From: Clostridiales bacterium
GTDB lineage: Bacteria > Bacillota > Clostridia > Lachnospirales > CAG-274
Assembly: GCA_021201395.1 (NCBI GenBank)
Contig: JAJQFB010000029.1
Span: forward strand, 1 to 45,451
DNA: 45,451 nt
Direction: 5' to 3'
This document shows, piece after piece, positions 32,832-42,214 of the stretch; the first letter of the stretch is position 1; every line of letters starts with the position of its first letter. The position numbers were made by a program, and so were the translations under genes. The notes beneath the pieces were generated by a model. The model had not been told where the DNA came from. It saw only the letters and a program-made list of their open reading frames with translations, and did not search any database.

Positions 32832-34116
32832 TCCAATCTTCCTTTCCGTTGCTTATAAGCTCTAAGACCTCCCCTATTAAATAGAGGGAGCCTGTTACAA
32901 AAATTATTCCGTCCTTAAAGCTTACCGCTTTTTTAAGGGCAGCTTCCGGCTCGTTTATATAATATGTTTCTTTGTCAAGTTTAATTCCCGTAGGGTCAAA
33001 GGCTCTTTTTGACGGGGGCATTGTCAGTATGACCCTGTGGGCATTTTCCGAGAGCTTCTTAATAAGGGGAACAGGCCTTTTATCGGCCAAAACCCCTGTC
33101 ACAAGGGTGATTTTCCCCTCGGTCTCTCCGAGAGCCTTAAGATAGGCCGAAAACTCCTCCGCGGCGTTTAAATTGTGGGCGCCGTCAAGAACAATCAGGG
33201 GCTTGCGGCAGACAACGTCCATTCTGCCCCTTATTTTGGCTTTTTTAACACCCCCGTAAACAGCCCCCTCGGATATATGATAACCTAAACCCCGAAGAAT
33301 TTCAGTCCCCGTTAAAACGGCGGAAATATTATATGGCTGGTAAAGCCCTGCCATTTGTGAGCAAAGGCCTTTATATTCAAAATATTCCGTTTCAATATCA
33401 AAAGCCGTACCCTCGCTGCCGGAGCTTATGACATTTAAGCTTAAGTCCTCGCTGTAGTAAAGCTCCACCCCTTTCTTCTCGGCAATCTTATTTATAACCT
33501 CATAGGCCTCCGGCTGCTCGGGATAGAGTACACAGGGACAGCCCTCCTTTATAATGCCGCCCTTTTCCGCTGCAATTTCTTCAAGGGTATTCCCCAAAAA
33601 CTCCGTATGGTCAAGGGCGATTTTCGTAATCGCCGTATAAAGGGGAGCCTTAACAATATTAGTAGAGTCAAGCCTGCCACCGAGGCCTGTTTCAAGAATA
33701 AGAAAATCGGGCTTCTTTTCGGCAAAGTATGAAAAGCAGACGGCGGTTATAAGCTCGAAAAAGGAAAACCATTCGCCTCTTTCGCCGAAGTATTTTTCCG
33801 ACATCTCCTTAACATAGCTCACCTCTGCGGCAAAATCCTCATCCGATATATTTTCGCCGTTTAAACTGATTCTTTCGTTATATTTTATAAGATGGGGAGA
33901 GGTAAAAACTCCCACACTGAAGCCTGCCTCCCTCAAAATGCTCTCCATATAGGCACAAAATGAGCCTTTTCCGTTTGTGCCTGCAATGTGGATAATTTTA
34001 AGCCCCTTTTCGGGGTTTCCCATAAGATTAAGCAGACCCTCAAGGTCGGAAAGGCCGTGTTTTGAGCCTAAAACCGCCGAATTTTCAAGATACTTTACAG
34101 CTTCACCGTATGTCAA
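32824..34116 (-). CDS. folC: Folylpolyglutamate/dihydrofolate synthase, copy 2
   Basis: The 430-residue enzyme has the full standard FolC set: IIHIAGTNGKGSFCAYME (about 41-58), VGVFTSPHLIKYNERISLNG (about 69-88), LETGLGGRLDSTN near 141, ALDHTEFLGNT near 167, and VLDGAHNLNAAEEF near 308. Unlike copy 1 it keeps the classic SPHL...NERI loop. Its ATG overlaps the aspS stop by 4 bases, so it is translated with tRNA-synthetase genes. It is probably the general polyglutamylating enzyme; the division of labour with copy 1 is not provable from sequence. Confidence 0.94.
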   Translation of the reverse strand: MTYGEAVKYLENSAVLGSKHGLSDLEGLLNLMGNPEKGLKIIHIAGTNGKGSFCAYMESILREAGFSVGVFTSPHLIKYNERISLNGENISDEDFAAEVSYVKEMSEKYFGERGEWFSFFELITAVCFSYFAEKKPDFLILETGLGGRLDSTNIVKAPLYTAITKIALDHTEFLGNTLEEIAAEKGGIIKEGCPCVLYPEQPEAYEVINKIAEKKGVELYYSEDLSLNVISSGSEGTAFDIETEYFEYKGLCSQMAGLYQPYNISAVLTGTEILRGLGYHISEGAVYGGVKKAKIRGRMDVVCRKPLIVLDGAHNLNAAEEFSAYLKALGETEGKITLVTGVLADKRPVPLIKKLSENAHRVILTMPPSKRAFDPTGIKLDKETYYINEPEAALKKAVSFKDGIIFVTGSLYLIGEVLELISNGKEDWND

Positions 34117-35906
34117 TTTTCCGAATCCTCAATATTTAAGATAAGCCCAAGCTCGTCAAGCTGCTTCTGTTCCGCAACATTGGGGGCGTCTGTCAGCAGA
34201 CAGGAAGCGTCCTTTACCTTAGGAAAGGCTATAACGTCCCTTATGCTCTCGGCTCCGGTCATAAGCATAATAAGCCTGTCAAGGCCGAAAGCCAAGCCCC
34301 CGTGAGGCGGAGCGCCGTACTTAAAGGCGTCAAGCAGGAAGCCGAAACGCTCCTGTGCGTCCTCCTCGGTAAAGCCCAAACACTTAAACATAGTGTTTTG
34401 AATATCTCTCGAATATATCCTTATAGAGCCGCCTCCCAGCTCACAGCCGTTTAAAACCATATCATAGGCCTTAGCCCTTACGTTTTGGGGCTCTGTTTCA
34501 AGCTTATTAAGATCCTCGTCCATAGGAGAGGTAAATGGGTGGTGCATAGCCACATAACGCTGTTCCTCTTCGGAATATTCAAAAAGAGGAAATTCCGTTA
34601 CCCAGAGGAATTTATATTCATTATTGTTAAGCAGACCGTTTTTCTCGGCCACTTCAAGACGGAGAGCCCCTAAAGCGTCCCAAACAACCTTATTTTTGTC
34701 GGCGCATATAAGAATCAAATCTCCCGTCTTTGCTCCGGCGAAATCGGCTATTTCCTTAATCTGCTCTTCTGTGAAAAATTTTGAAATAGTGGTCTTAAAG
34801 CCCTTTTCCTGAACGTTTATCCATGCAAGCCCCTTTGCGCCGTAGGTCTTTGCCGCATCAACAAGACCGTCAATCTTCTTTCTCGGCAAAGAGCCGCAGC
34901 CCTCGGCCACTATACACCTGACGGAACCACCCTTTTCAATCGCACCCTTAAACACCATAAAATCAGTGTCTTTAACAAGCTCCGTTATGTCCTTAAGCTC
35001 CATACCGAAGCGAATGTCCGGCTTATCGGAGCCGAAGCGGTCCATAGCCTCCTGCCAGGGCATACGCAGGAAAGGCGTTTCAAGGTCTATTCCCTTAAGC
35101 TCCTTAAATACTCTCTTAATAAGCCTTTCGTTTACGCTCATAACGTCCTCGGCTTCCACAAAGCTAAGCTCCATATCTATCTGAGTAAACTCGGGCTGTC
35201 TGTCGGCTCTTAAGTCCTCGTCTCTGAAGCACTTAACAATCTGGAAATATTTATCGAAGCCCGACACCATAAGAAGCTGTTTAAAAAGCTGGGGCGACTG
35301 GGGCAGGGCATAGAAATTCCCCGGGTGAACCCTGCTGGGAACGAGATAGTCCCGTGCTCCCTCGGGGGTGGATTTTGTAAGCATAGGCGTTTCAATCTCT
35401 ATAAAGCCCTCTTCGCTCAGAAAATTTCTGACCGCCTGAGCGGTTTTGTGCCTTAAAATAAGGTTTTCGGCCACATTGGGGCGGCGTAAATCCAAATATC
35501 TGTATTTAAGACGCAGCTCCGTGCTTACGTTTACACTTTCTTCAATCTGGAAAGGCGGCGTCTCAGATTCATTTAAAATTCTCATCTCCGAAACGGCGAT
35601 TTCAACCTTACCCGTTTTCATCTTTTTGTTTATATTGTTCTCCGTCCTTAAATTGACGGTACCTACAATACCCAAAACATATTCGCCCTTTACTTCCTTT
35701 GTTTTTGCTATGATTTCGGAGGAACAGCTCTCGTCAACCACTGCCTGAACGATTCCCGTTCTGTCTCTCAAAAGTATAAAGGTAAAGGGACCCATCTCTC
35801 TCTTACGCTGAACCCAGCCCATAACCGTTACCGTTTTTCCTGCCAAGGCCTCTGTTACCTCACCGCAGTATACCGTTCTTTTAATCCCCTGCATTAATTC
35901 TGCCAT
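34113..35906 (-). CDS. aspS: Aspartyl-tRNA synthetase
   Basis: The 597-residue class II synthetase has the N-terminal OB anticodon-binding domain (VTVMGWVQRKREMGPFTFILLRDR, about 25-48) and motif 2 in CFRDEDLRADRQPEFTQIDM near 220. The bacterial GAD insertion (about 290-420) is present, and motif 3 is GGLAFGLDRLIMLM near 545. Length is typical of the bacterial type. AAAGGAG precedes the start, and hisS is directly upstream with a gap of about 1 base. Confidence 0.97.
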   Translation of the reverse strand: MAELMQGIKRTVYCGEVTEALAGKTVTVMGWVQRKREMGPFTFILLRDRTGIVQAVVDESCSSEIIAKTKEVKGEYVLGIVGTVNLRTENNINKKMKTGKVEIAVSEMRILNESETPPFQIEESVNVSTELRLKYRYLDLRRPNVAENLILRHKTAQAVRNFLSEEGFIEIETPMLTKSTPEGARDYLVPSRVHPGNFYALPQSPQLFKQLLMVSGFDKYFQIVKCFRDEDLRADRQPEFTQIDMELSFVEAEDVMSVNERLIKRVFKELKGIDLETPFLRMPWQEAMDRFGSDKPDIRFGMELKDITELVKDTDFMVFKGAIEKGGSVRCIVAEGCGSLPRKKIDGLVDAAKTYGAKGLAWINVQEKGFKTTISKFFTEEQIKEIADFAGAKTGDLILICADKNKVVWDALGALRLEVAEKNGLLNNNEYKFLWVTEFPLFEYSEEEQRYVAMHHPFTSPMDEDLNKLETEPQNVRAKAYDMVLNGCELGGGSIRIYSRDIQNTMFKCLGFTEEDAQERFGFLLDAFKYGAPPHGGLAFGLDRLIMLMTGAESIRDVIAFPKVKDASCLLTDAPNVAEQKQLDELGLILNIEDSEN

Positions 35907-35907
35907 T

Positions 35908-37230
35908 TTATTTATCTCCTTTTATAATATCTGCGGCCTCCTCGGCAGGGAGTGCCTGCTGAGTGCCTGTGTTCATATTCTTAAGTGTAACTTTCCCCTC
36001 TTTAACCTCGTTTTCTCCTATAATAACCACATAGGGAATGCCGCAGCGGTTGGCATATTTCATCTTCTGCTTCATACCCTTTCCGCCGTAGCAGACGTCA
36101 GAGGGGATACCCTCGGCTCTTATAAGCCCTGCCGCCTTTACGGCAAACTCAACGCAGGTCTCGTCCATAGGCAGAACAAGAGCCTTAACAAGGGTCTTTG
36201 AAGCCGTTTCTATTATTCTGTTTTCCCGAAGCTGAGAGAAAAGCCTTGTTAAGCCTATTGAAACCCCTACCCCGGGAAGCTTCTGTTTTGTGTAATATTC
36301 GGCCAAATTTTCATATCTTCCGCCGCTGCAAACGCTTCCCAAAGAGGGATAGTCATTCAAAACAGTTTCATAAACCGTGCCCGTGTAATAGTCAAGGCCT
36401 CTCGCTATAGTAAGCTCAATTTGAAAAGCCTCTTCCTCCACACCGAACATACGTATATACTCGGTAACTTTTTCAAGCTCCTCTATGCCCTCATAATATT
36501 TTTCGCTTTTGACATCGAGAGCTTTAAGTCTTTCAAGCTTTTCACGGTTATTTCCCCTTGTTCCCACAAAGCCCATAATTTTATCAACGGAAACAGCATC
36601 AGCCCCAAGCTTTAAAAGCTCGGCTCTTACGTTTTCCTCCCCTATTTTTTCGATTTTGTCTATTATCCTCAAAACCTCGGCGGTCTTTTCCTTAAGGCCT
36701 ATAGCCTCGAAAAAGCCGTTTAAAATTTTCCTGTTGTTGAGCTTTATTGTAAAGCCCCCAATTTCAAGCCTTTTGAAAACATTGTAAATAACAGCGGGCA
36801 TCTCGGCATCGTAAATAAGGTTAAGGCTTTCGTTTCCTATTATGTCTATGTCGCACTGGTAAAATTCCCTGAATCTGCCCTTTTGGGGGCGCTCCCCTCT
36901 GAACACCTTGCTTATTTGATAGCGTTTAAAGGGAAAAACAAGGTCGTTATAATGCTGTGCAACATACCTTGCCAAAGGGACGGTTAAGTCAAAACATAAA
37001 GACAGGTCGTTATCCCCCTTGTTAAAGCGGTAAATCTGCTTTTCCGTTTCCCCTCCTGCCTTAGCTAGAAGCACCTCTGAATATTCTATAGTGGCCGTAT
37101 CGAGAGGCAAAAAGCCGAAGCTTTCATAAACCTCTCTTACAGTATTCTTTATTTTGTTAAAAAGTATCTGATCCTCCGGCAAAAGCTCCATAAATCCCGG
37201 CAGAATCTTAGGCGTAATCTTATTGTTCAT
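35908..37230 (-). CDS. hisS: Histidyl-tRNA synthetase
   Basis: The 440-residue class II synthetase shows CFDLTVPLARYVAQH near residue 78, motif 2 in VFRGERPQKGRFREFYQCDID near 112, the histidine signatures ARGLDYYTGTVYE near 275 and SVCSGGRYENLAEYY near 297, motif 3 in LPGVGVSIGLTRL near 318, and a C-terminal anticodon-binding domain (from about 345). CAGGAGG precedes the ATG. It forms a unit with aspS and folC downstream and hemZ upstream. Confidence 0.96.
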   Translation of the reverse strand: MNNKITPKILPGFMELLPEDQILFNKIKNTVREVYESFGFLPLDTATIEYSEVLLAKAGGETEKQIYRFNKGDNDLSLCFDLTVPLARYVAQHYNDLVFPFKRYQISKVFRGERPQKGRFREFYQCDIDIIGNESLNLIYDAEMPAVIYNVFKRLEIGGFTIKLNNRKILNGFFEAIGLKEKTAEVLRIIDKIEKIGEENVRAELLKLGADAVSVDKIMGFVGTRGNNREKLERLKALDVKSEKYYEGIEELEKVTEYIRMFGVEEEAFQIELTIARGLDYYTGTVYETVLNDYPSLGSVCSGGRYENLAEYYTKQKLPGVGVSIGLTRLFSQLRENRIIETASKTLVKALVLPMDETCVEFAVKAAGLIRAEGIPSDVCYGGKGMKQKMKYANRCGIPYVVIIGENEVKEGKVTLKNMNTGTQQALPAEEAADIIKGDK

Positions 37231-37256
37231 CGTTATCCTCCTGTGTCGGGTTTAAA

Positions 37257-38690
37257 TCATTTTATAAACTCTTTTAAACCCTTTTTCTTCCTGTCAATCA
37301 TTTCATCGATTCTTGCTATATAGTCGTCAACGCTCTTTACATTGAAAATTCTTTCTATCCTGTTTTGACCTTTGTCAACTGTCTTTGTAGAGCCGCCGCA
37401 GCCCATAGCAATTATGGTCTGTGTTTCTTCCATAATCTGTATATTGTAAATACACTCGTGGTTAGGCTTACAGCAGCTTACGTTTTCAAAATTCCCCACC
37501 ATATTCTTCTGGCGGTACATATAATAGGGGCTTAAGCCCATTTCCGCTGTATATTCCCCCGAAAGAGAAAGAAGCCTGTCCATAAGGTTAAAATCCGCAA
37601 GGCGAAAGCTTTCGAGAGTCTCTTTAAGCCGTGAAGCTCTCTTTACCGCCAAGGTATGAACCGTCAGGCTCTCAGGCGACAGTCTCTTAATACCCTCGAA
37701 AGTGTTTATAACCTCTTCTTCCCCCTCGCCGGGAAGCCCTAAAATTATATCGCAGTTTATGTGGCCTATTCCGGCGGCTCTCGCCAGCTCAAAGGCTCTG
37801 TAAAAATCCTCTGTTTTATGGTGCCTGCCTATAAGTTCTAAGGTTTTGTCGTTTAAAGTCTGGGGATTTATGGATATTCTGTCAATGCTGAAGTCCTTTA
37901 AAATTTCAAGCTTCTCTTTTGTAATGGTGTCCGGCCTGCCTGCTTCAACGGTAAATTCAGAGGGAGTGTTAAAATTCTTTAAAACAGCCGTAAGAAGCCT
38001 TTTAAGCCGCCTTTCATCTAAGGATGTAGGTGTTCCGCCGCCTATATAAACAGATTCAACGGGAACATCTTTAAGTATTCCGCCGCAAAACTCCATTTCT
38101 TTCTCAAGGCAGTCAAGATAGCTGTCTATCTTATCCTTATATTTATCCAAAGGATAAGAGGTAAAGGAACAGTAAAGACAGCGTGTGGGGCAGAAAGGAA
38201 TACCAACATACAAGCCCACAGCATTGGGGTCGCTGTTTTTAAGGATTTTCTCCTCTCTGTCTGAAACTTCCATACACAGCCTTATTTTATCATCTCTTAC
38301 AAAATATTCCTCTTTGAGTATTTTAACAATTTCCCGGGGGGAATGCCCTTCTCCCTTAAGCTTGGAAACAAGCTTCGCAGGCCTGACCCCCGTTAAGGCA
38401 CCCCAGGGCAGAGGAATTTTATAATATCCCATAAGCAGCTTAAAAAGCGTAAGCTTAAGCCTCTTTTTAACCTCGGCCTCATCTTTGGGCAGCGGCTCCT
38501 CGATATAGCCTATCTTTCCGCCGTTCAAAATCAAAACCGCATATATATTATCATATAAAACAGCCGACATAACGCAGTTTCCCGTAGGAATATCGACCCT
38601 TTTATATGTCCCGTTAGGATAAAAAAGCTGTAGGATAGAAATTATGTCGTCCCCGTAGCTGTGGCCTTTTATAAAATAATCCATATTCAT
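37257..38690 (-). CDS. hemZ: HemZ-type radical SAM coproporphyrinogen dehydrogenase-like protein
   Basis: The 477-residue protein has a central radical SAM domain (about 160-400) with the 4Fe-4S cysteines in CPTRCLYCSF (CxxxCxxC). SVYIGGGTPTSLDERRL, RISINPQTLND and HINCDIILGLPGEGEEEV are characteristic of the HemN/HemZ superfamily. The N-terminal about 150 residues (GALTGVRPAKLVSK) mark it as HemZ. The family is named for coproporphyrinogen oxidation, but no other heme genes are nearby and anaerobic Clostridia often keep it without full heme synthesis, so the true substrate is uncertain. The start (ATG 38690) has AAAGGA. Confidence 0.88.
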   Translation of the reverse strand: MNMDYFIKGHSYGDDIISILQLFYPNGTYKRVDIPTGNCVMSAVLYDNIYAVLILNGGKIGYIEEPLPKDEAEVKKRLKLTLFKLLMGYYKIPLPWGALTGVRPAKLVSKLKGEGHSPREIVKILKEEYFVRDDKIRLCMEVSDREEKILKNSDPNAVGLYVGIPFCPTRCLYCSFTSYPLDKYKDKIDSYLDCLEKEMEFCGGILKDVPVESVYIGGGTPTSLDERRLKRLLTAVLKNFNTPSEFTVEAGRPDTITKEKLEILKDFSIDRISINPQTLNDKTLELIGRHHKTEDFYRAFELARAAGIGHINCDIILGLPGEGEEEVINTFEGIKRLSPESLTVHTLAVKRASRLKETLESFRLADFNLMDRLLSLSGEYTAEMGLSPYYMYRQKNMVGNFENVSCCKPNHECIYNIQIMEETQTIIAMGCGGSTKTVDKGQNRIERIFNVKSVDDYIARIDEMIDRKKKGLKEFIK

Positions 38691-38703
38691 TATTCATTTT
38701 CCT

Positions 38704-39327
38704 TTACACATAGGGGTTATATCTCTTTTCCGCCGCAACAGAGGTCTTAGGCCCGTGGCCGGGATAAACAACCGTTTCATCGGGCAGAACCATAAGCCGT
38801 GTTTTAAGGCTGTTTATAAGGGTTCTGTAATCTCCTCCGGGGAAGTCCGTCCTGCCTATTGACATAGCGAAAAGAGAATCACCGCTTATTAAAAGGCTCT
38901 GCGCCTCAAAATAAAGGCAAATTCCCCCCTGAGTATGGCCGGGGGTGAAAATTGTTTTAAATTTAAGCTCTCCGAAAGAAAATTCCTCATTGTCCTCTAA
39001 GAGCCTGTCGGCGGTTACGGATATGGGCGGCACGCCGAACATAGGGCTTAAATTAAGGCTCGGGGAAGCTAAAACCGAAGCCTCGTCCTTTCCGCAGACC
39101 ACAGGTGCCTGAGTTTCTTCCTTAAGCCTTTCAAGGCCGCCTATGTGGTCATAGTGGGCATGGGTCAAAACAATGGCTTCAACGGTTATATCCTCGTCCT
39201 TTATAAAATCATAAAGCTCCTGCATAACTGCCCCCGGGTCAATGACTATGGCCTTTTTTGTTTCACTGCAAATTATAACGTAACAGTTTTCTTCCATACC
39301 CGGTGTTACAAAAATTTTGATTCTCAT
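38704..39327 (-). CDS. Metallo-beta-lactamase-fold hydrolase (glyoxalase II-like)
   Basis: The 207-residue protein has the MBL metal motif LTHAHYDHIGG (about 54-64), AIVIDPG near 26, FTPGHTQGGICLYF near 130, ISGDSLF near 148 and YPGHGPKT near 187. Members hydrolyse thioesters such as S-lactoylglutathione, but the substrate of the Clostridia group is unknown. Its ATG overlaps the dtd stop. It occupies the usual place between dtd and hemZ. Confidence 0.88.
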   Translation of the reverse strand: MRIKIFVTPGMEENCYVIICSETKKAIVIDPGAVMQELYDFIKDEDITVEAIVLTHAHYDHIGGLERLKEETQAPVVCGKDEASVLASPSLNLSPMFGVPPISVTADRLLEDNEEFSFGELKFKTIFTPGHTQGGICLYFEAQSLLISGDSLFAMSIGRTDFPGGDYRTLINSLKTRLMVLPDETVVYPGHGPKTSVAAEKRYNPYV

Positions 39328-39785
39328 ACCTTTCCTCCCATAAGCTCATCGCTGTCAAGAATAATGGTTACGGGGCCGTCGTTTAAAAGCTCAACCTGCA
39401 TATCCGCCCCGAAAACTCCCGTTTCCGTATTTGGGAAGGAAGCCTTCAAAAGCTCCGTAAACTCTTCAAAGGTTCTTTTTGCCTCCTCAGGCCTTGCCCC
39501 CGCCGCAAAGTCGGGCCGCCTGCCGTGACGGCAGTTTGAATAAAGCGTGAAATTGGGAACAAGCAAAATTCCGCCCTCTATATCCCTGACGGATAAATTC
39601 ATCTTCCCCCTGCCGTCCTCAAAAATACGGAGGTTCGTTATCTTGTCAATCATTTTATCGAAAACCGCTCTGTTATCTCCGCTGTTCATACCGACAAGAG
39701 CAAGAAGTCCCCTTTCGGTTTTCCCTGCAACCTCTCCCTGAATCCTAACGGAGGAATATTTAACTCTCTGTAAAATAACTCTCAT
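39324..39785 (-). CDS. dtd: D-aminoacyl-tRNA deacylase
   Basis: The 153-residue enzyme removes D-amino acids mischarged on tRNA. It begins MRVILQRVKYSSVRIQGE, and contains GLLALVGMNSGD, NLRIFEDGRGKMNLSV, the active-site strand PNFTLYSNCRHGRRPDF and the C-terminal LLNDGPVTIILDS. The usual SQFTLY reads PNFTLY, keeping the Thr. It lies 12 bases after rel, the classical Clostridia arrangement. Confidence 0.95.
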   Translation of the reverse strand: MRVILQRVKYSSVRIQGEVAGKTERGLLALVGMNSGDNRAVFDKMIDKITNLRIFEDGRGKMNLSVRDIEGGILLVPNFTLYSNCRHGRRPDFAAGARPEEAKRTFEEFTELLKASFPNTETGVFGADMQVELLNDGPVTIILDSDELMGGKV

Positions 39786-39797
39786 ATAATCGCCTCA

Positions 39798-42083
39798 TCA
39801 CGTACTCGTACGGTCAATCTCATAAACTCCCTGAATCTGCTTTATTTTCTTACATATATTCTCAAGCTGGTCTTTATTTTTAACCATAAAGGCCAAATCA
39901 ACTATAGCATCGTCCCTCACGACACGAAGATTGACTGTTTTTGTGGCTATGTCCTCGGAAAAGAGAACCTGCAAAATATTGGAGAGGAAGTCCATACTGT
40001 ACATACCCACAACCTTAATCTCAACCTGAAAGGCCGCCGTTTCGCTCTTAGGCACGTTCCACTCTGCGTCTATAAGCCTTGACCTTTCCGATTCGTCTAA
40101 ATTTATTATGTTTATGCAGTCCGTCCTGTGGATTGAAACCCCTCTGCCTCTTGTTACAAAGCCCACAATTTCGTCCCCGGGAACCGGCGAACAGCACTTG
40201 CTGAATCTTACGGAAATGTCCCCTACTCCCTTTACGACTACGCCGCTTCGGTTTTTGTAGTTGGGGTCTGACTTTATCTTGGCCTCCTCTTCGGGAGAAA
40301 CAACCACATCGGAAATCTCGTATTTTTTATTTTTCTCTGCTTCCTTTTTATATTCCTCCACAAGGCGGTTTATAACCTGACCCTCTTTAAGGCCGCCGTG
40401 GCCTATAGTGGCACACATAGAGTCCCAGTCTTTAAAGGCATAGCGGTTAAGAACGATTTTCATTCTTTCGGGGCTGCAAAGAACACCCAAATCATAGCCT
40501 CTCTTTTTAGACTCCTTATCCAAAAGGTCCTTGCCTTTTATTGTGTTTTCTACCTTATTTATCTTTTTATACCACTGATTTATTTTGTTTCTGGCCTGAG
40601 AGCTTTTTACAAACTTAAGCCAGTCCCTTGAGGGGCCTCTTGAATTTTGGCTCGTTACAATATCCACCCTGTCGCCGTTTTGAAGCTCATATTCAAAGGG
40701 TATAATTTTGCCGTTTACTCTCGCCCCTACCATAGTGTTGCCTATGGCGGAGTGTATAGCGTAGGCAAAGTCAACGGGTGTAGAGCCTGCCGGAAGGGTT
40801 TTTAAATCTCCCAACGGTGTGAAAACATAGACATTATCGCTATAGGCATCAAGATCGGTCTTTACGGCTTCCATAAATTCACTGTTATCCGACATATCGC
40901 TTTGCCATTCCAAAATTTGGTTAAGCCATGAAACGGTTTCCCTGTCCTCATTTTTAACGTCTGCCAAACCAATCTTATATTTCCAGTGAGCCGCAACGCC
41001 GTATTCCGCTATTCTGTGCATCTCCCATGTTCTTATTTGAACCTCAAAGGGCATACCCCTGTCGTCCAAAACCGTGGTATGTAAAGAACGGTATTTATTC
41101 GGTTTGGGCATACCTATATAGTCTTTAAATCTTCCGGGAACGGGCTTATATTTGTCGTGAACAAGCCCCAAAACGTTATAACAGTCCCTTACGGTGTCCA
41201 CAATGACCCTTACGGCAAAAAGGTCGTAAATCTGGTCTATGGTTTTGTTTTGATTCACCATTTTCTTATAGATTGAGAAATAGTGCTTAGGTCTGCCCGT
41301 AACCTCACAGTTTATGCCGGCACGGCTGCAAAGCCCGTCAACCGTCTTTACCATAGCGTCTATATATTTAACTCTTTCCGACTGCTTAGCGTCTACCTTG
41401 TCCACAAGGTCAAAATAGGCGTCGGGCTGAAGATACCTGAGGGAAATGTCCTCAAGCTCCGATTTTAAAGAAGCAACGCCAAGCCTGTCGGCCAGAGGGG
41501 CATATATGCTTAAGGTTTCCTGGGCGATTTCAACCTGCTTTGCCGGGGGCTGAAATTCAAGTGTTCTCATATTGTGAAGCCTGTCGGCCACCTTTATGAG
41601 AATAACCCTCATATCCTTAGCCATAGAAATAAACATCTTCCTGTAGTTTTCCGCCTGCTGTTCAACCTTGTCGCTGTATTTTATTTTTTTAAGCTTCGTA
41701 ACGCCGTCCACAAGCAGAGCTACCTTAGGGCTGAAAAGCCTTTTTAAGTCCTCCTTTGAATAGACAGTATCCTCCACCACATCATGAAGAAGCCCGGCGG
41801 CGATGGACTCCATATCCATCTCCATATCCGCCAAAATAAGGGCAACGGAAATAGGGTGAATTATATAAGGCTCTCCCGATTTCCTGAACTGCTCCTTGTG
41901 GGCGTCATAGGCTGTTTCATAGGCTCTCTCCACCATTGAAATATCCTTTGAATAATATTTCTTTATTCTCTCTATAAGCTGTCTGTAAAGCTCCCCGAAA
42001 GAAATCGGAGGCTCGCCGTAGGGCATACCTATTTCTCCAACGCTTCCGGGAACCTTTTTAATCGTCTTTTTAACCTCTGCCAT
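39798..42083 (-). CDS. rel: Bifunctional (p)ppGpp synthetase/hydrolase
   Basis: The 761-residue stringent-response enzyme has an N-terminal HD hydrolase domain (about 40-190, AAGLLHDVVEDT and KVADRLHNMRTLE). The synthetase domain (about 235-350) has RPKHYFSIYKKM, RFKDYIGMPKPNKYRSLHT and VQIRTWEMHRIAEYG. TGS (about 400-460, VFTPLGDLKTLPAG), a helical region and a C-terminal ACT domain follow. The RFKD motif is that of bifunctional Gram-positive Rel rather than RelA. The start is ATG 42083 behind GGGAGG; a 9-base longer TTG frame exists. It controls growth in response to amino-acid starvation. Confidence 0.96.
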   Translation of the reverse strand: MAEVKKTIKKVPGSVGEIGMPYGEPPISFGELYRQLIERIKKYYSKDISMVERAYETAYDAHKEQFRKSGEPYIIHPISVALILADMEMDMESIAAGLLHDVVEDTVYSKEDLKRLFSPKVALLVDGVTKLKKIKYSDKVEQQAENYRKMFISMAKDMRVILIKVADRLHNMRTLEFQPPAKQVEIAQETLSIYAPLADRLGVASLKSELEDISLRYLQPDAYFDLVDKVDAKQSERVKYIDAMVKTVDGLCSRAGINCEVTGRPKHYFSIYKKMVNQNKTIDQIYDLFAVRVIVDTVRDCYNVLGLVHDKYKPVPGRFKDYIGMPKPNKYRSLHTTVLDDRGMPFEVQIRTWEMHRIAEYGVAAHWKYKIGLADVKNEDRETVSWLNQILEWQSDMSDNSEFMEAVKTDLDAYSDNVYVFTPLGDLKTLPAGSTPVDFAYAIHSAIGNTMVGARVNGKIIPFEYELQNGDRVDIVTSQNSRGPSRDWLKFVKSSQARNKINQWYKKINKVENTIKGKDLLDKESKKRGYDLGVLCSPERMKIVLNRYAFKDWDSMCATIGHGGLKEGQVINRLVEEYKKEAEKNKKYEISDVVVSPEEEAKIKSDPNYKNRSGVVVKGVGDISVRFSKCCSPVPGDEIVGFVTRGRGVSIHRTDCINIINLDESERSRLIDAEWNVPKSETAAFQVEIKVVGMYSMDFLSNILQVLFSEDIATKTVNLRVVRDDAIVDLAFMVKNKDQLENICKKIKQIQGVYEIDRTST

Positions 42084-42153
42084 AAAGCCCAACCTCCCTC
42101 ATTCTGTAATAATCAACATAAACAACACGTCAAAAAACTGATTCCTATTTTAT

Positions 42154-42181
42154 ATTATAATACAAATTGAGGATAAATCAA
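42154..42181 (-). promoter_or_regulatory. Promoter of rel
   Basis: On the minus strand, TTGATT (42176-42181) is followed by a 16-base spacer and a perfect TATAAT (42154-42159), about 70 bases before the rel start. Confidence 0.75.
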
Positions 42182-42214
42182 CAAAAAATTTTAAAATTTT
42201 TCATATCTTTATAT